Positions 1-7,589 of a DNA stretch of 64,000 nt are shown in pieces. Origin of the DNA: JASHPR01 sp963833885 (GTDB lineage: Bacteria; Actinomycetota; Actinomycetes; Streptosporangiales; Streptosporangiaceae); assembly GCA_963833885.1 (NCBI GenBank), contig CAWHZU010000016.1:1-64000 (forward strand), written 5' to 3'. Position 1 is the stretch's first letter, and the number at the start of each line of letters is the position of its first letter. The position numbers and the translations under genes are program-made. The notes below the pieces were generated by a model that did no database searches, had not been told where the DNA came from, and saw only the letters and a program-made list of their open reading frames with translations.

Positions 1-2
1 GC

Positions 3-1340
3 TCACGGGACCAGTCCCTTCGATTGCAGGGCGTTGTTCATCTGGGCGACCAACGACTTCTCGGTGCCCGTCGGGCTGATGCCGGACGGCGGCGAGATCA
101 GGTGCGAGATGTCGATGGACACGACCTGGTAGACGGGCGTCTTCGGCCGCACGCTCGCGTTCTCCAGTTCCTTCAGGATGTCGGCGTGGAACGGGTAGTC
201 GGCGAACAGCTTCGGGTTGGAGTAGAGGCTGGCGAGCGTGGGCGGGACGCCGCCGATGTTGGCGTTGATGATCTGGTTCTGCTGGTCACGCAGGCACAGC
301 GCGGCCTGGAAGGCGAGCGCCTTGTGCCGTGAGTACGCGCTGACTGCGAGGTCCGTCCCGCCGATCGTCACCTTCGCCGGCACGCCGGGGATGACCTCCG
401 GGAAGAGCGCCCACTTGAAAGTCTTGAACAGCTTCGGGTTGTCGGCCTTCATGGACGGATACACGAACGGGTAGTTCAGCTCGAAGGCGGCGTTGCCCGC
501 CTCGAACGCGAGCCGGTTGTCGTTCTCCATCTGCACGTCGAGCGACGGGTCAGCGGCGACTGAGGAGGCCAGCTCCTTCATGATCGACAAGGCCTTGACG
601 GCGGGAGCGCCCAGCGTCACCTTGGTCGCGTCCGGGTTCAGGATGGTACCGCCCGCGCTGGCCACCATCGTGTTGAACCAGACGGTGATGCCCTCGTACT
701 GCGCGCCCTGGATCTCGATGTAGTGCGGCTTGCCCTCCTTGGCCAGCTGCTCCGCGTCGGCGATCATCTGGGCCCAGGTCGTGGGCGGGTGCGGCACCTC
801 GGCGGAGTTGTACCACAGCAGCTGAGTGTTGCTGTTGTCCGGCACCGCGACGAGCTGGCCCTTCCATATGGCCGTCTGCAGGGCCGGCCCGAGCGTACCC
901 TTCTCGGCCTCCGCCTTGTACTGGCCGGTCCACGGCGCGATCCAGCCCGCCTGGGCGAACTCGGCCTCCCAGGTGACGTCGAGGCCCAGGATGTCCATGG
1001 AGTCGTCATGCGCGGCCAGCCGCCTGACCAGCTCCAGGCGCTGGTTGCCGGAGGCTACGGGCAGCACCTGGTAGGAGATCGTGTACTTGCCGTGGCTCTG
1101 CTTGTTGCAGTTGGCGACCCCGGTGTCGGTCGCGGTCGAGGTGTCCGGGTAGAAGTAGAAGTTCAGCGTCACCGGCCCCGAGCTCGCGTTGGCCGTGCCG
1201 CAGGCGGTCAGCGCCGACCCGGCCAGGGCGACGCCGGCCAGCGCCGCGATCAGCCGCCAGTGTGGCAGCCGCCGCACCATGCCGGGCCCGCGAGCGCGGC
1301 GCACCGAAGCTCTCACTCTCCCGCTATCACTCATGCTCAT
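3..1340 (-). CDS. ABC transporter extracellular sugar-binding lipoprotein
   Basis: Solute-binding protein (SBP family 1, trehalose/maltose type) that captures a sugar outside the membrane for an ABC importer. The N-terminus has an arginine-rich stretch, a hydrophobic core and a lipobox (LTAC), with the lipidated Cys at about residue 45-47; about 400 residues of mature binding protein follow (445 aa in all). Two starts are possible. ATG 1340 overlaps the LacI stop as ATGA. ATG 1334 is better spaced from the GGAGGG that ends at 1341. I give the outer one. The permease genes are not in the window and probably lie to the left, because the gene is transcribed leftwards and ends 3 bases from the edge. 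Coupling to the LacI gene implies substrate-induced expression. The sugar cannot be read from the sequence. Confidence 0.9.
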   Translation of the reverse strand: MSMSDSGRVRASVRRARGPGMVRRLPHWRLIAALAGVALAGSALTACGTANASSGPVTLNFYFYPDTSTATDTGVANCNKQSHGKYTISYQVLPVASGNQRLELVRRLAAHDDSMDILGLDVTWEAEFAQAGWIAPWTGQYKAEAEKGTLGPALQTAIWKGQLVAVPDNSNTQLLWYNSAEVPHPPTTWAQMIADAEQLAKEGKPHYIEIQGAQYEGITVWFNTMVASAGGTILNPDATKVTLGAPAVKALSIMKELASSVAADPSLDVQMENDNRLAFEAGNAAFELNYPFVYPSMKADNPKLFKTFKWALFPEVIPGVPAKVTIGGTDLAVSAYSRHKALAFQAALCLRDQQNQIINANIGGVPPTLASLYSNPKLFADYPFHADILKELENASVRPKTPVYQVVSIDISHLISPPSGISPTGTEKSLVAQMNNALQSKGLVP

Positions 1341-2548
1341 CCCTCCAGCTGGGGCACCATCGCACCGGGTCGCCGGACGCGGTAGAAACAACCTCCGGCC
1401 GCCTCGATCGCGGTCCGGACCATGGCCAGCCCGGCGGGCGCGAAGGCCTGCCGGGCCACGGCCGGGCCGGTTCGCACCGTACCGGCCGACGACCGGGCTC
1501 GTCGCCCGGTCACGTGAAAGCTCGCCGTCGTCGATCGCTGCACGATCTCCAGGGCGAGCTGCTGTCGCAGCGGGATAACCCGCTCTCCGCGCATCAGCGC
1601 GCACAGCCGGCGCGCGCTCTCGCCACCGCTGTCCACCAGCGGCTGCCGGACCGTGCTCAGACCGAGCAGGGCCGCGGACTCGATGTCGTCAAAGCCGATC
1701 ACGGACAGCTCGCGGGGCACGCCGATCCCGTACCGCTCGGCCGCGGCGAGCACGCCCATCGCCTGCGTGTCCGATGCAGCGAAGATGGCCGAGGGCCGGT
1801 CCGGCAGCTCGAGCAGCTCCCCGGTCAGCGCCTCGGCGTTCGCCGGACCGTGCGGGCCGCGCCGCACCAGCGCGGGGTCATGGCAGACCTCGGCCGCCGC
1901 CAGGGCCTGGCGGTACCCGTTCAGCCGGTGCTGTGACGTGACGAAACCGAGCCCGACCCGGGACGCGGCAGCGGCACCCCGCATGGTGTCGCCGACAAAA
2001 CCGATCCTGCGGTGCCCGAGCGACAGCAGATGCCGGGTTGCCAGCCGGCCGCCCGCCACGTCGTCGGTGATCGTCTGCGGCACGCCGGGAGCGAGCGCAT
2101 CGACCGTCACTATCGGCACACCCGCCCGCCGGAACGACGCGAGCTGCTGCGGTGACAGCCGCAGCGAGACCACGATCACCCCGTCAGCCCGGTGCCTGCT
2201 CGTCAGCGCGGACAGGTGATGGTCGCGCTGCTCTAAGGTGTCCACGTTGCAGACCACGGTGTCGTAGCCCTGCTCGTCGAGCACGGCGAGCGCCCCGGCC
2301 AGCCGCATCACCGCCGAAGCCCGGGTCAGCTGCGGCACCACGATCGCCACCGTGCGCTGCGTGCCGCGGGACAGCGAGGCGGCCAGGTGGCTAGGCCGGT
2401 AACCGAGCTCATCGATGACCTTCAGCACCTTCGCCCGGGTCGTCTCCCGCACGTTCTTCGCGCCGTTGATCACCCGGGAGACGGTGCCGATGCCCACGCC
2501 GGACGCTGCGGCGACATCGCCGATCGTGGCCCGACGTGATCCCGACAT
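1337..2548 (-). CDS. LacI family transcriptional regulator
   Basis: About 403 aa. The N-terminal LacI helix-turn-helix (ATIGDVAAASGVGIGTVSRV, residues 7-26) and hinge helix (HLAASLSRG) are followed by a periplasmic-binding-protein-like effector domain to about residue 345. ATG 2548 has GGGAG five bases upstream and places the HTH at the N-terminus as usual. The last ~60 residues (after SFHVTG) are a low-complexity Arg/Ala/Gly tail beyond the usual LacI end. The gene is first in an operon with the sugar-binding protein (4-base overlap). A perfect palindrome lies 19 bases upstream of the start, so autoregulation plus local repression of sugar uptake is likely. Confidence 0.93.
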   Translation of the reverse strand: MSGSRRATIGDVAAASGVGIGTVSRVINGAKNVRETTRAKVLKVIDELGYRPSHLAASLSRGTQRTVAIVVPQLTRASAVMRLAGALAVLDEQGYDTVVCNVDTLEQRDHHLSALTSRHRADGVIVVSLRLSPQQLASFRRAGVPIVTVDALAPGVPQTITDDVAGGRLATRHLLSLGHRRIGFVGDTMRGAAAASRVGLGFVTSQHRLNGYRQALAAAEVCHDPALVRRGPHGPANAEALTGELLELPDRPSAIFAASDTQAMGVLAAAERYGIGVPRELSVIGFDDIESAALLGLSTVRQPLVDSGGESARRLCALMRGERVIPLRQQLALEIVQRSTTASFHVTGRRARSSAGTVRTGPAVARQAFAPAGLAMVRTAIEAAGGCFYRVRRPGAMVPQLEG

Positions 2549-2566
2549 ACCGCTCCCGCCGTCCGC

Positions 2567-2580
2567 TGGAACCGGTTCCA
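2567..2580. promoter_or_regulatory. LacI-type operator (perfect 14-bp palindrome)
   Basis: TGGAACCGGTTCCA is its own reverse complement and carries the central CG typical of LacI-family operators. It lies 19-32 bases upstream of the lacI-like ATG at 2548, so it is the presumed autoregulatory site for this gene and the binding protein behind it. Binding is inferred. Confidence 0.75.
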
Positions 2581-2689
2581 TACGAACGAGATCATCGTCG
2601 CGCCGGTCGCCAACCCTCGTCAAGGGCCTAATTTGGGTCACGACCGCCGTGGCGGGAGATGCCCGCTAAACCAGCGATATATGCGGGCG

Positions 2690-3565
2690 CTACTCGACAA
2701 TCTTCGAGATCGGGATCTCCAGGATGTCCCGGGCGCCGGCCGACTTCAGCGCGGGAATCAGCGTGTTGACGCCGCGCTTGGGCACCACGGCCTCGACCGC
2801 GTTCATGTCGCCGCGGGCGAGCGAGGTGATCGTCGGCGACGACATGGCCGGGAGAATCGCGGTCACCGCGTTGAGGTTCGCGGCCGGCACGTTCAGCTTG
2901 AGCAGGACATTGCCGCGGGCCCGGATCGCTCCCTGCAGCAGCAGCGCCACGTCGTCCATGGCCGCCCGCTTGGCCCGGTCGGCGAACGCGGCGTGATTCG
3001 CGACCAGCTCGGTGTAACTGGACAGCAGCGTGTCCAGGATCCGCAGCCCGTTCTTGCGCAGCGACGAGCCGGTCTCGGTCAGGTCGACGATCGCGTCCAC
3101 GATGTCGGGCACCTTGGCCTCGGTCGCGCCGTACGACGGGATCACCACGGCCTTGACCCCCGCCGCTTCCAGGTAGCGCCTGGTCAGCGCCGGGAGCTCG
3201 GTCGAGATCCGGACACCCTCCGGCAGGTCGGCCACCGACTGCCATGGCGCGGCGGCCGGCACCGCGAGCACCACCCGCACCGGGTCCGAGGTCGCCTTCG
3301 AGTACTGCAGCTCACCGAGGGACGCGACGTCCGCGCCGGTCTCCGCGATCCAGTCCCGCCCGGTGATCCCGAAGTCGAACAGGCCCTGCTCGATGTAGGA
3401 CGGGATCTCCTGCGGACGCAGGAACCGGACCCGCTCGATGCGCGGATCGTCGATCGACGCGTGGTAGTCGCGGTCCGAGGAACGGCGGACGGTCAGGTCC
3501 GCGGCGTCGAACAGGTCGAGGGTGGCTCGCTCCAGCGAGCCCTTGGGCAGGACCAGGGAGAGCAA
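2690..3565 (-). CDS. hisG: ATP phosphoribosyltransferase HisG
   Basis: First enzyme of histidine biosynthesis: joins ATP and PRPP to make phosphoribosyl-ATP. At 291 aa it is the long, hexameric, self-sufficient form with the C-terminal ACT-like regulatory domain (about residues 210-288). Visible features are the N-terminal LVLPKGSL, FGITGRDW (about 66-73) and DLTETGSSLR in the PRPP-binding region. The start is TTG 3565; an in-frame TGA lies just upstream and no ATG or GTG is available. GGAAAGG sits about 10 bases ahead. It stands alone here, without hisE beside it, and its N-terminus differs from the mycobacterial MLRVAVPNKG type. Feedback inhibition by histidine is a family property. Confidence 0.93.
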   Translation of the reverse strand: MLSLVLPKGSLERATLDLFDAADLTVRRSSDRDYHASIDDPRIERVRFLRPQEIPSYIEQGLFDFGITGRDWIAETGADVASLGELQYSKATSDPVRVVLAVPAAAPWQSVADLPEGVRISTELPALTRRYLEAAGVKAVVIPSYGATEAKVPDIVDAIVDLTETGSSLRKNGLRILDTLLSSYTELVANHAAFADRAKRAAMDDVALLLQGAIRARGNVLLKLNVPAANLNAVTAILPAMSSPTITSLARGDMNAVEAVVPKRGVNTLIPALKSAGARDILEIPISKIVE

Positions 3566-3640
3566 CGCTGATCAACCTTTCCACCTTGAACGCGTCGGCC
3601 CCCTGACTGTAGCCGCCAGAAGCGAACTCGGGTCGAGTGG

Positions 3641-3680
3641 TTGACACTCGCGTTATATCTCAACTACTCTGCCCAGAGTA
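3641..3680 (+). promoter_or_regulatory. Promoter with PadR-type operator over the -10
   Basis: TTGACA (3641-3646) and TACTCT (3665-3670, 18-base spacer) form a plausible promoter for the PadR-ABC operon. The -10 lies inside a perfect inverted repeat: TACTCTG (3665-3671), CC, CAGAGTA (3674-3680). A repressor bound there would block RNA polymerase. The repeat resembles the one ahead of the second PadR gene at 6245-6271, so it is the likely autoregulatory site. Confidence 0.65.
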
Positions 3681-3700
3681 TTCGAGCTGGAGGTGATCTG

Positions 3701-4351
3701 GTGCCGGTCAAGAACCGCGCGAACCCGCTGGCCCTGGCCGTCCTCGTGGTCCTCGCCGAGCGGCCCAGCCACCCGTACGAGATCGCGACGACGCTCCGGC
3801 AGCGGCAGAAGCACGAGACCGTGCGGCTCAACTACGGATCGCTGTACGGAGTCGTGGAATCTCTCGAGCGCCGCGGCCTGATCGAGGCGCAGGAGACGAG
3901 GCGATCCGGAAGGCTCCCCGAGCGGACCGTCTACCGGCTCACCGACAGCGGCATGATCGAGCTGCACGACTGGCTAACCGATCTGCTCTCCACGCCGGTC
4001 AAGGACTACCCCGCGTTCCAGGCCGCGCTGTCGTTCCTGCCCGCGCTGCCCCCCGACGATGTGGCGGAGCTGCTGGCCGAGCGGGCCCAGCACCTCGAGG
4101 CTGGGCTCGCGCAGGCGGCCGCGACCAGGGAACTCGCGTACAAGGCGGGCCTGCCGCGGCTGTTCTGGGTCGAGGCCGAATACGACATCGTGCTCCGCGA
4201 GGCGGAGCTCGGCTATGTGCGCCAGCTGATAGCCGACATCGAGTCCGGCGCGCTCGACGGCATGCAGTGGTGGCGGGCAATTCACGACAGCTCCGACGAC
4301 CCGGTCGTGCCGCCGCCGTTTCACCCCCACCCCGACGAAGGGACCAGGTAA
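3701..4351 (+). CDS. PadR family transcriptional regulator
   Basis: About 216 aa. The N-terminal winged helix (NPLALAVLVVLAERPSHPYE, then the recognition region around NYGSLYGVVESLERRGL) is typical of PadR, and the C-terminal half is the helical Vir_C-type dimerisation domain. GTG 3701 was chosen because GGAGGTGAT sits immediately upstream; a longer reading from 3641 would start inside the promoter. Five bases downstream begins a DrrA-like ATPase, so this is the local repressor of a drug or lipid efflux operon. The inducer is unknown. Confidence 0.9.
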   Translation: MPVKNRANPLALAVLVVLAERPSHPYEIATTLRQRQKHETVRLNYGSLYGVVESLERRGLIEAQETRRSGRLPERTVYRLTDSGMIELHDWLTDLLSTPVKDYPAFQAALSFLPALPPDDVAELLAERAQHLEAGLAQAAATRELAYKAGLPRLFWVEAEYDIVLREAELGYVRQLIADIESGALDGMQWWRAIHDSSDDPVVPPPFHPHPDEGTR

Positions 4352-4356
4352 CCCCC

Positions 4357-5385
4357 GTGGACAACGTGATCGAAACGCGCGACCTGCGCAAGAGCTTTCC
4401 GGCGAAGGGCAGGCCGGTCGACGCCGTTCGCGGGGTGAGCATCGACGTGCGCCGCGGCGAGATCTTCGGCTTCCTCGGCCCGAACGGAGCGGGCAAGACC
4501 ACGACCCTGCGCATGCTGACCACCCTGCTGCCGATCGGCTCCGGCACCGCGACCGTGGCGGGCTACGACGTTGCGCGGCAGCCGAAGCAGGTGCGCGAGC
4601 GGATCGGCTACGTGAGCCAGCTCGGCGGCGCCGACGAGCTCGCCACCGGCCGGGAGAACCTGATCCTGCAGGGCCGCCTGTACGGGGCGGCCCGGGCACA
4701 GGTGGCGCCGCGCGCCGCGGAGCTGGCCCGGCTACTCGACCTGGCCGAGTTCGCCGACCGCCGGGTCAGCACGTACTCGGGCGGGCAGCGCCGGCGGCTC
4801 GACATCGCGCTCGGCATCGTGCACGACCCGTCGGTGCTGTTCCTCGACGAGCCGACCACCGGGCTTGACCCGCAGAGCCGCGCCAACCTCTGGGACCACA
4901 TCCGCTTGCTCCGCGAGCGCGGCACGACGGTGTTCCTGACCACGCATTATCTGGAGGAAGCCGACGTGCTCTGCGACCGGCTGATGATCATGGATCACGG
5001 CCAGATCGTCGCGGAGGGAACCCCGAGGGAGCTCAAGCAGCAGGTCGCGGGCGACGCCATCGTGATCAGCCTGCGCCAGGAGGACCACGAGGCCGAGCGC
5101 GCCGCGCCGGTGCTGTCCGGCGAGCCCTACGTGCGCGAGCTAAAGGCCGAAGACGGCCAGGTCCGGCTCTACGTCGACGACGGCGGCGCCGCGCTGCCGC
5201 AGCTGATCCGGCTGCTCGACGCCAGCGGCATCGGGATCCGGTCGATATCCATGTCCGAGCCAACCCTCGACGACGTCTTCCTGCGGCAGACCGGCAGGTC
5301 GCTGCGCGACTCGGGCGAGGGCGACGCGGGCCCGGCGGCCGGCGGCGGGGCGGCCGGATCCGAGACCAAGGAGGTGGCCGCGTGA
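4357..5385 (+). CDS. DrrA-like ABC transporter ATP-binding protein
   Basis: Nucleotide-binding subunit (about 342 aa) of an ABC-2 type exporter in the daunorubicin-resistance DrrA family. It has Walker A GPNGAGKTTT (41-50), signature YSGGQRRRLDIA, Walker B VLFLDEPTTGLD, an H-loop TTHYLEEAD, and a C-terminal extension with the EPTLDDVF motif characteristic of the family. GTG 4357 follows the PadR stop by 5 bases, and the end overlaps the permease start as GTGA. Drug export is the family role, but lipid or peptide export is equally possible. The Gly/Ala-rich tail (about 318-335) is probably a linker. Confidence 0.92.
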   Translation: MDNVIETRDLRKSFPAKGRPVDAVRGVSIDVRRGEIFGFLGPNGAGKTTTLRMLTTLLPIGSGTATVAGYDVARQPKQVRERIGYVSQLGGADELATGRENLILQGRLYGAARAQVAPRAAELARLLDLAEFADRRVSTYSGGQRRRLDIALGIVHDPSVLFLDEPTTGLDPQSRANLWDHIRLLRERGTTVFLTTHYLEEADVLCDRLMIMDHGQIVAEGTPRELKQQVAGDAIVISLRQEDHEAERAAPVLSGEPYVRELKAEDGQVRLYVDDGGAALPQLIRLLDASGIGIRSISMSEPTLDDVFLRQTGRSLRDSGEGDAGPAAGGGAAGSETKEVAA

Positions 5386-6143
5386 AGACGGCCAGGGATG
5401 TTGGCTTGCTGTATCAGCGGTACCTCACCCAGTTGCTGCGCAACCCGGTCTGGGTGATCGTCGGGTTCTCCACCCCGATCCTGTACCTGGCGCTGTTCAC
5501 CCCGCTGCTCAAGCACCTGGTCGGGTCGGGCGGACTGCCCACGGGGAACGTGCTGGATCTGTTCCTGCCCGGCATCCTCTCGCTGCTGGCGTTCGCCAGC
5601 GGGATCGGGCCGGGTTTCAGCACGATCTTCGAGCTCAAGGCCGGTGTCATCGAGCGGTTCCGGGTCACCCCGGCGAGCCGGTTCGCGATCCTCATCGGCC
5701 CGATCCTGGCCAGCCTGGTGATGATGCTGGTGTTCGACGCGGTCGTCGTCGCTGTCGGCTTCGGGTTCGGCTACTCGGTGCACTGGGCCGGGCTGGCTGT
5801 CCTGGCCGTCCTGCTGGCGCTGCTGATGGTGACCACGGCAGCATGGTCGATCGCCACCGCGCTGGTCACCAAGGAGATCAGCGGCTTCGCCGCGATCGCC
5901 AACGGCATCAACCTGCCGATCCTGCTGCTGGCCGGGGTGCTGCTGCCGATCTCCCTCGGCCCGGCCTGGATGCGCGTGCTGGCGCACTTCAACCCGCTCT
6001 ACTACCTGGTCCAGGCGTCCCGGGTGCTGGCCGCGGGCACGCTGTCCGGCACCGCGGTATGGCAGGCGTTCGCCGTGCTCGCGCCGCTCTGCCTGCTGGT
6101 GCTGGCCTGGGCGACCCGGGTATTCCGCACCGCCGTCGCCTGA
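5382..6143 (+). CDS. ABC-2 type exporter permease (DrrB-like)
   Basis: Membrane subunit, 253 aa, with about six hydrophobic segments (first around PVWVIVGFSTPILYLALFT; last around AFAVLAPLCLLVLAWA) and the ABC-2 signature region near residues 165-200 (EISGFAAIANGINLPILLLAG). GTG 5382 overlaps the ATPase stop by 4 bases, so the two are translationally coupled and form one exporter. A strong hairpin begins 8 bases after the stop and probably ends the operon. Confidence 0.92.
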   Translation: MKTARDVGLLYQRYLTQLLRNPVWVIVGFSTPILYLALFTPLLKHLVGSGGLPTGNVLDLFLPGILSLLAFASGIGPGFSTIFELKAGVIERFRVTPASRFAILIGPILASLVMMLVFDAVVVAVGFGFGYSVHWAGLAVLAVLLALLMVTTAAWSIATALVTKEISGFAAIANGINLPILLLAGVLLPISLGPAWMRVLAHFNPLYYLVQASRVLAAGTLSGTAVWQAFAVLAPLCLLVLAWATRVFRTAVA

Positions 6144-6150
6144 TCCGTGC

Positions 6151-6182
6151 GGCGTGGGTGCCCCCGGCACGGCACCCACGCC
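6151..6182 (+). terminator. Strong hairpin, probable terminator
   Basis: GGCGTGGGTGCC (6151-6162) and GGCACCCACGCC (6171-6182) form a perfect 12-bp stem with an 8-base loop, 8 bases after the DrrB-like stop. There is no U-tract, which is common for actinomycete terminators. It separates the first PadR-ABC operon from the second. Confidence 0.65.
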
Positions 6183-6244
6183 ACACAGTTCAGAGGCAGC
6201 GCCGATCCGGTTGACCACCTGCGGACGTGGTGCCACACTCAAGC

Positions 6245-6271
6245 CATACTCGGTATGCAATACCCAGTATG
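6245..6271. promoter_or_regulatory. PadR-type operator (nested inverted repeat)
   Basis: Twelve-base arms CATACTCGGTAT (6245-6256) and ATACCCAGTATG (6260-6271) around GCA match at 11 of 12 positions. The site abuts the ribosome-binding site (GGAGGTGAG, 6271-6279) of the downstream PadR gene. The outer half-sites (ATACTC / CCAGTAT) resemble those of the 3665-3680 operator. Autoregulation is inferred. Confidence 0.65.
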
Positions 6272-6282
6272 GAGGTGAGTGC

Positions 6283-6876
6283 ATGTCGGTTCGCCACAGC
6301 CTGCTGGTGCTCCTGGACGCCGGGCCGATGCACGGCTACGGGCTCAAGACCGAGTTCGAGACGGCGACCGGGGACGTATGGCCGCTCAACGTCGGGCAGG
6401 TCTACACCACGCTGGCGCGCCTGGAGCGGGACGGGCTGGTCTCAACCGGCACCGACGCCGACGGGCAGAAGATCTACGCGATCACCGAGGCCGGCCGCGG
6501 CGAGGTGCGGCGATGGTTCGAGACGCCGGCGGCGCGGGAGGTCGTGCCGCGCCAGGAACTGGCGATCAAGCTGGTGTTCGCGATGCGGTCGGCCGCCGTT
6601 GACGTCGCCGACGTGGTGCAGCGGCAGCGCGTGGCCACGATGCGGTCGCTGCAGGAGGTCACCCGGCTGAAGGCCGACGCCGAGGCCGACGGCGACCTGG
6701 CCTGGCTGCTGATGCTCGACGCGCTCGTGTTCCAGGCCGAGGCCGAGGCCCGCTGGCTCGACTTGTGCGAGGCGCGGCTCGCCAGAAAGAGCGGAGGACG
6801 CGGGGACCGAGAGACGCCGCTGTCGCGCGCCGGCGCAGCGGCACCGCCGCTGCCGGTCACGAGGCGGAGCAGCTGA
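6283..6876 (+). CDS. PadR family transcriptional regulator
   Basis: About 197 aa: winged-helix N-terminus (HSLLVLLDAGPMHGYGLKTE, then VYTTLARLERDGLV) and helical C-terminal domain. ATG 6283 has GGAGGTGAG 4 bases upstream; an upstream in-frame start would run through the operator. The tail (from about residue 165) is Arg/Ala/Pro-rich. The stop overlaps the start of the next ATPase (TGATG), so the regulator and the LolD/FtsX-type transporter are one operon. It is only moderately similar to the first PadR, so the two exporters may answer different signals. Confidence 0.9.
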   Translation: MSVRHSLLVLLDAGPMHGYGLKTEFETATGDVWPLNVGQVYTTLARLERDGLVSTGTDADGQKIYAITEAGRGEVRRWFETPAAREVVPRQELAIKLVFAMRSAAVDVADVVQRQRVATMRSLQEVTRLKADAEADGDLAWLLMLDALVFQAEAEARWLDLCEARLARKSGGRGDRETPLSRAGAAAPPLPVTRRSS

Positions 6877-7589
6877 TGCCGATTCTCCAGATCGACCGGG
6901 CGGGGCGCGTCTTCGGCTCCGGCGAGGCCCGGGTGGTGGCGCTCGATGACGTGTCGCTGTGCGTCGAGCGCGGCGAGTTCGTGGCGATCATGGGGCCGAG
7001 CGGCTCGGGCAAGTCGACGCTGCTGCACCTGGCGGGCGGGCTCGACCGGCCGACGTCGGGCCGGGTGCTGCTGAATGGCGGGGACCTGGCCGGCCTGAGC
7101 GCCGCAGACCTGTCGCTGGCCCTGCGGCGCGAGATCGGCTTCGTGTTCCAGGGCCTGAACCTCCTGCCCACGCTCAGCGCCGCCGAGAACGTGGCGCTGC
7201 CGCTCGAACTGGATGGTGCCAGGCCGAGAGCCGCGATGTCGGCCGCGAGGCGCCTGCTGGACTCGGTTGGCCTGGGGGCCGTCGCCGACCGGTTCCCCGG
7301 CCGGCTGTCCGGCGGCGAGCAGCAGCGGGTGGCGATCGCCAGGGCGGTCACCGGCGGCCGGACGCTGCTGCTGGCCGACGAGCCCACCGGGGCGCTCGAC
7401 ACGGTCAGCGGTGAGGCGGTGATGGGCCTGCTGCGCCAGCAGTGCAGCACCGGCTGCGCCGTCGTCCTGATCACTCATGACATGCGCCACGCTGCCTGGG
7501 CCGACCGGGTGGTGTTCCTGCGCGACGGCCGGGTCACCGGCGAGGCGGCACCGCCCGCCGGCCCTGAGTTCCTGCTGTGGCCCGCGTGA
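6876..7589 (+). CDS. LolD/MacB-like ABC transporter ATP-binding protein
   Basis: About 237 aa ATPase of the type that partners FtsX-fold permeases: Walker A GPSGSGKST, Q-loop VFQGLNLLPTL, signature LSGGEQQRVAIARA, Walker B LLLADEPTGALD, H-loop ITHD. ATG 6876 overlaps the PadR stop. The 3' end overlaps the permease start (GTG 7577) by 13 bases. The family mostly drives mechanotransmission (lipoprotein or peptide extrusion) rather than classic alternating-access transport. Confidence 0.93.
   Translation: MPILQIDRAGRVFGSGEARVVALDDVSLCVERGEFVAIMGPSGSGKSTLLHLAGGLDRPTSGRVLLNGGDLAGLSAADLSLALRREIGFVFQGLNLLPTLSAAENVALPLELDGARPRAAMSAARRLLDSVGLGAVADRFPGRLSGGEQQRVAIARAVTGGRTLLLADEPTGALDTVSGEAVMGLLRQQCSTGCAVVLITHDMRHAAWADRVVFLRDGRVTGEAAPPAGPEFLLWPA

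Noticed and set aside
2632..2692. Terminator after hisG
   Set aside because: Only short 5-6 bp GC stems with a long loop are present and no U-tract; too weak to claim.
6245..6271. Mobile-element inverted repeat or attachment site
   Set aside because: The dyad abuts a PadR gene and resembles the other PadR site; no integrase, transposase or target duplication is seen.
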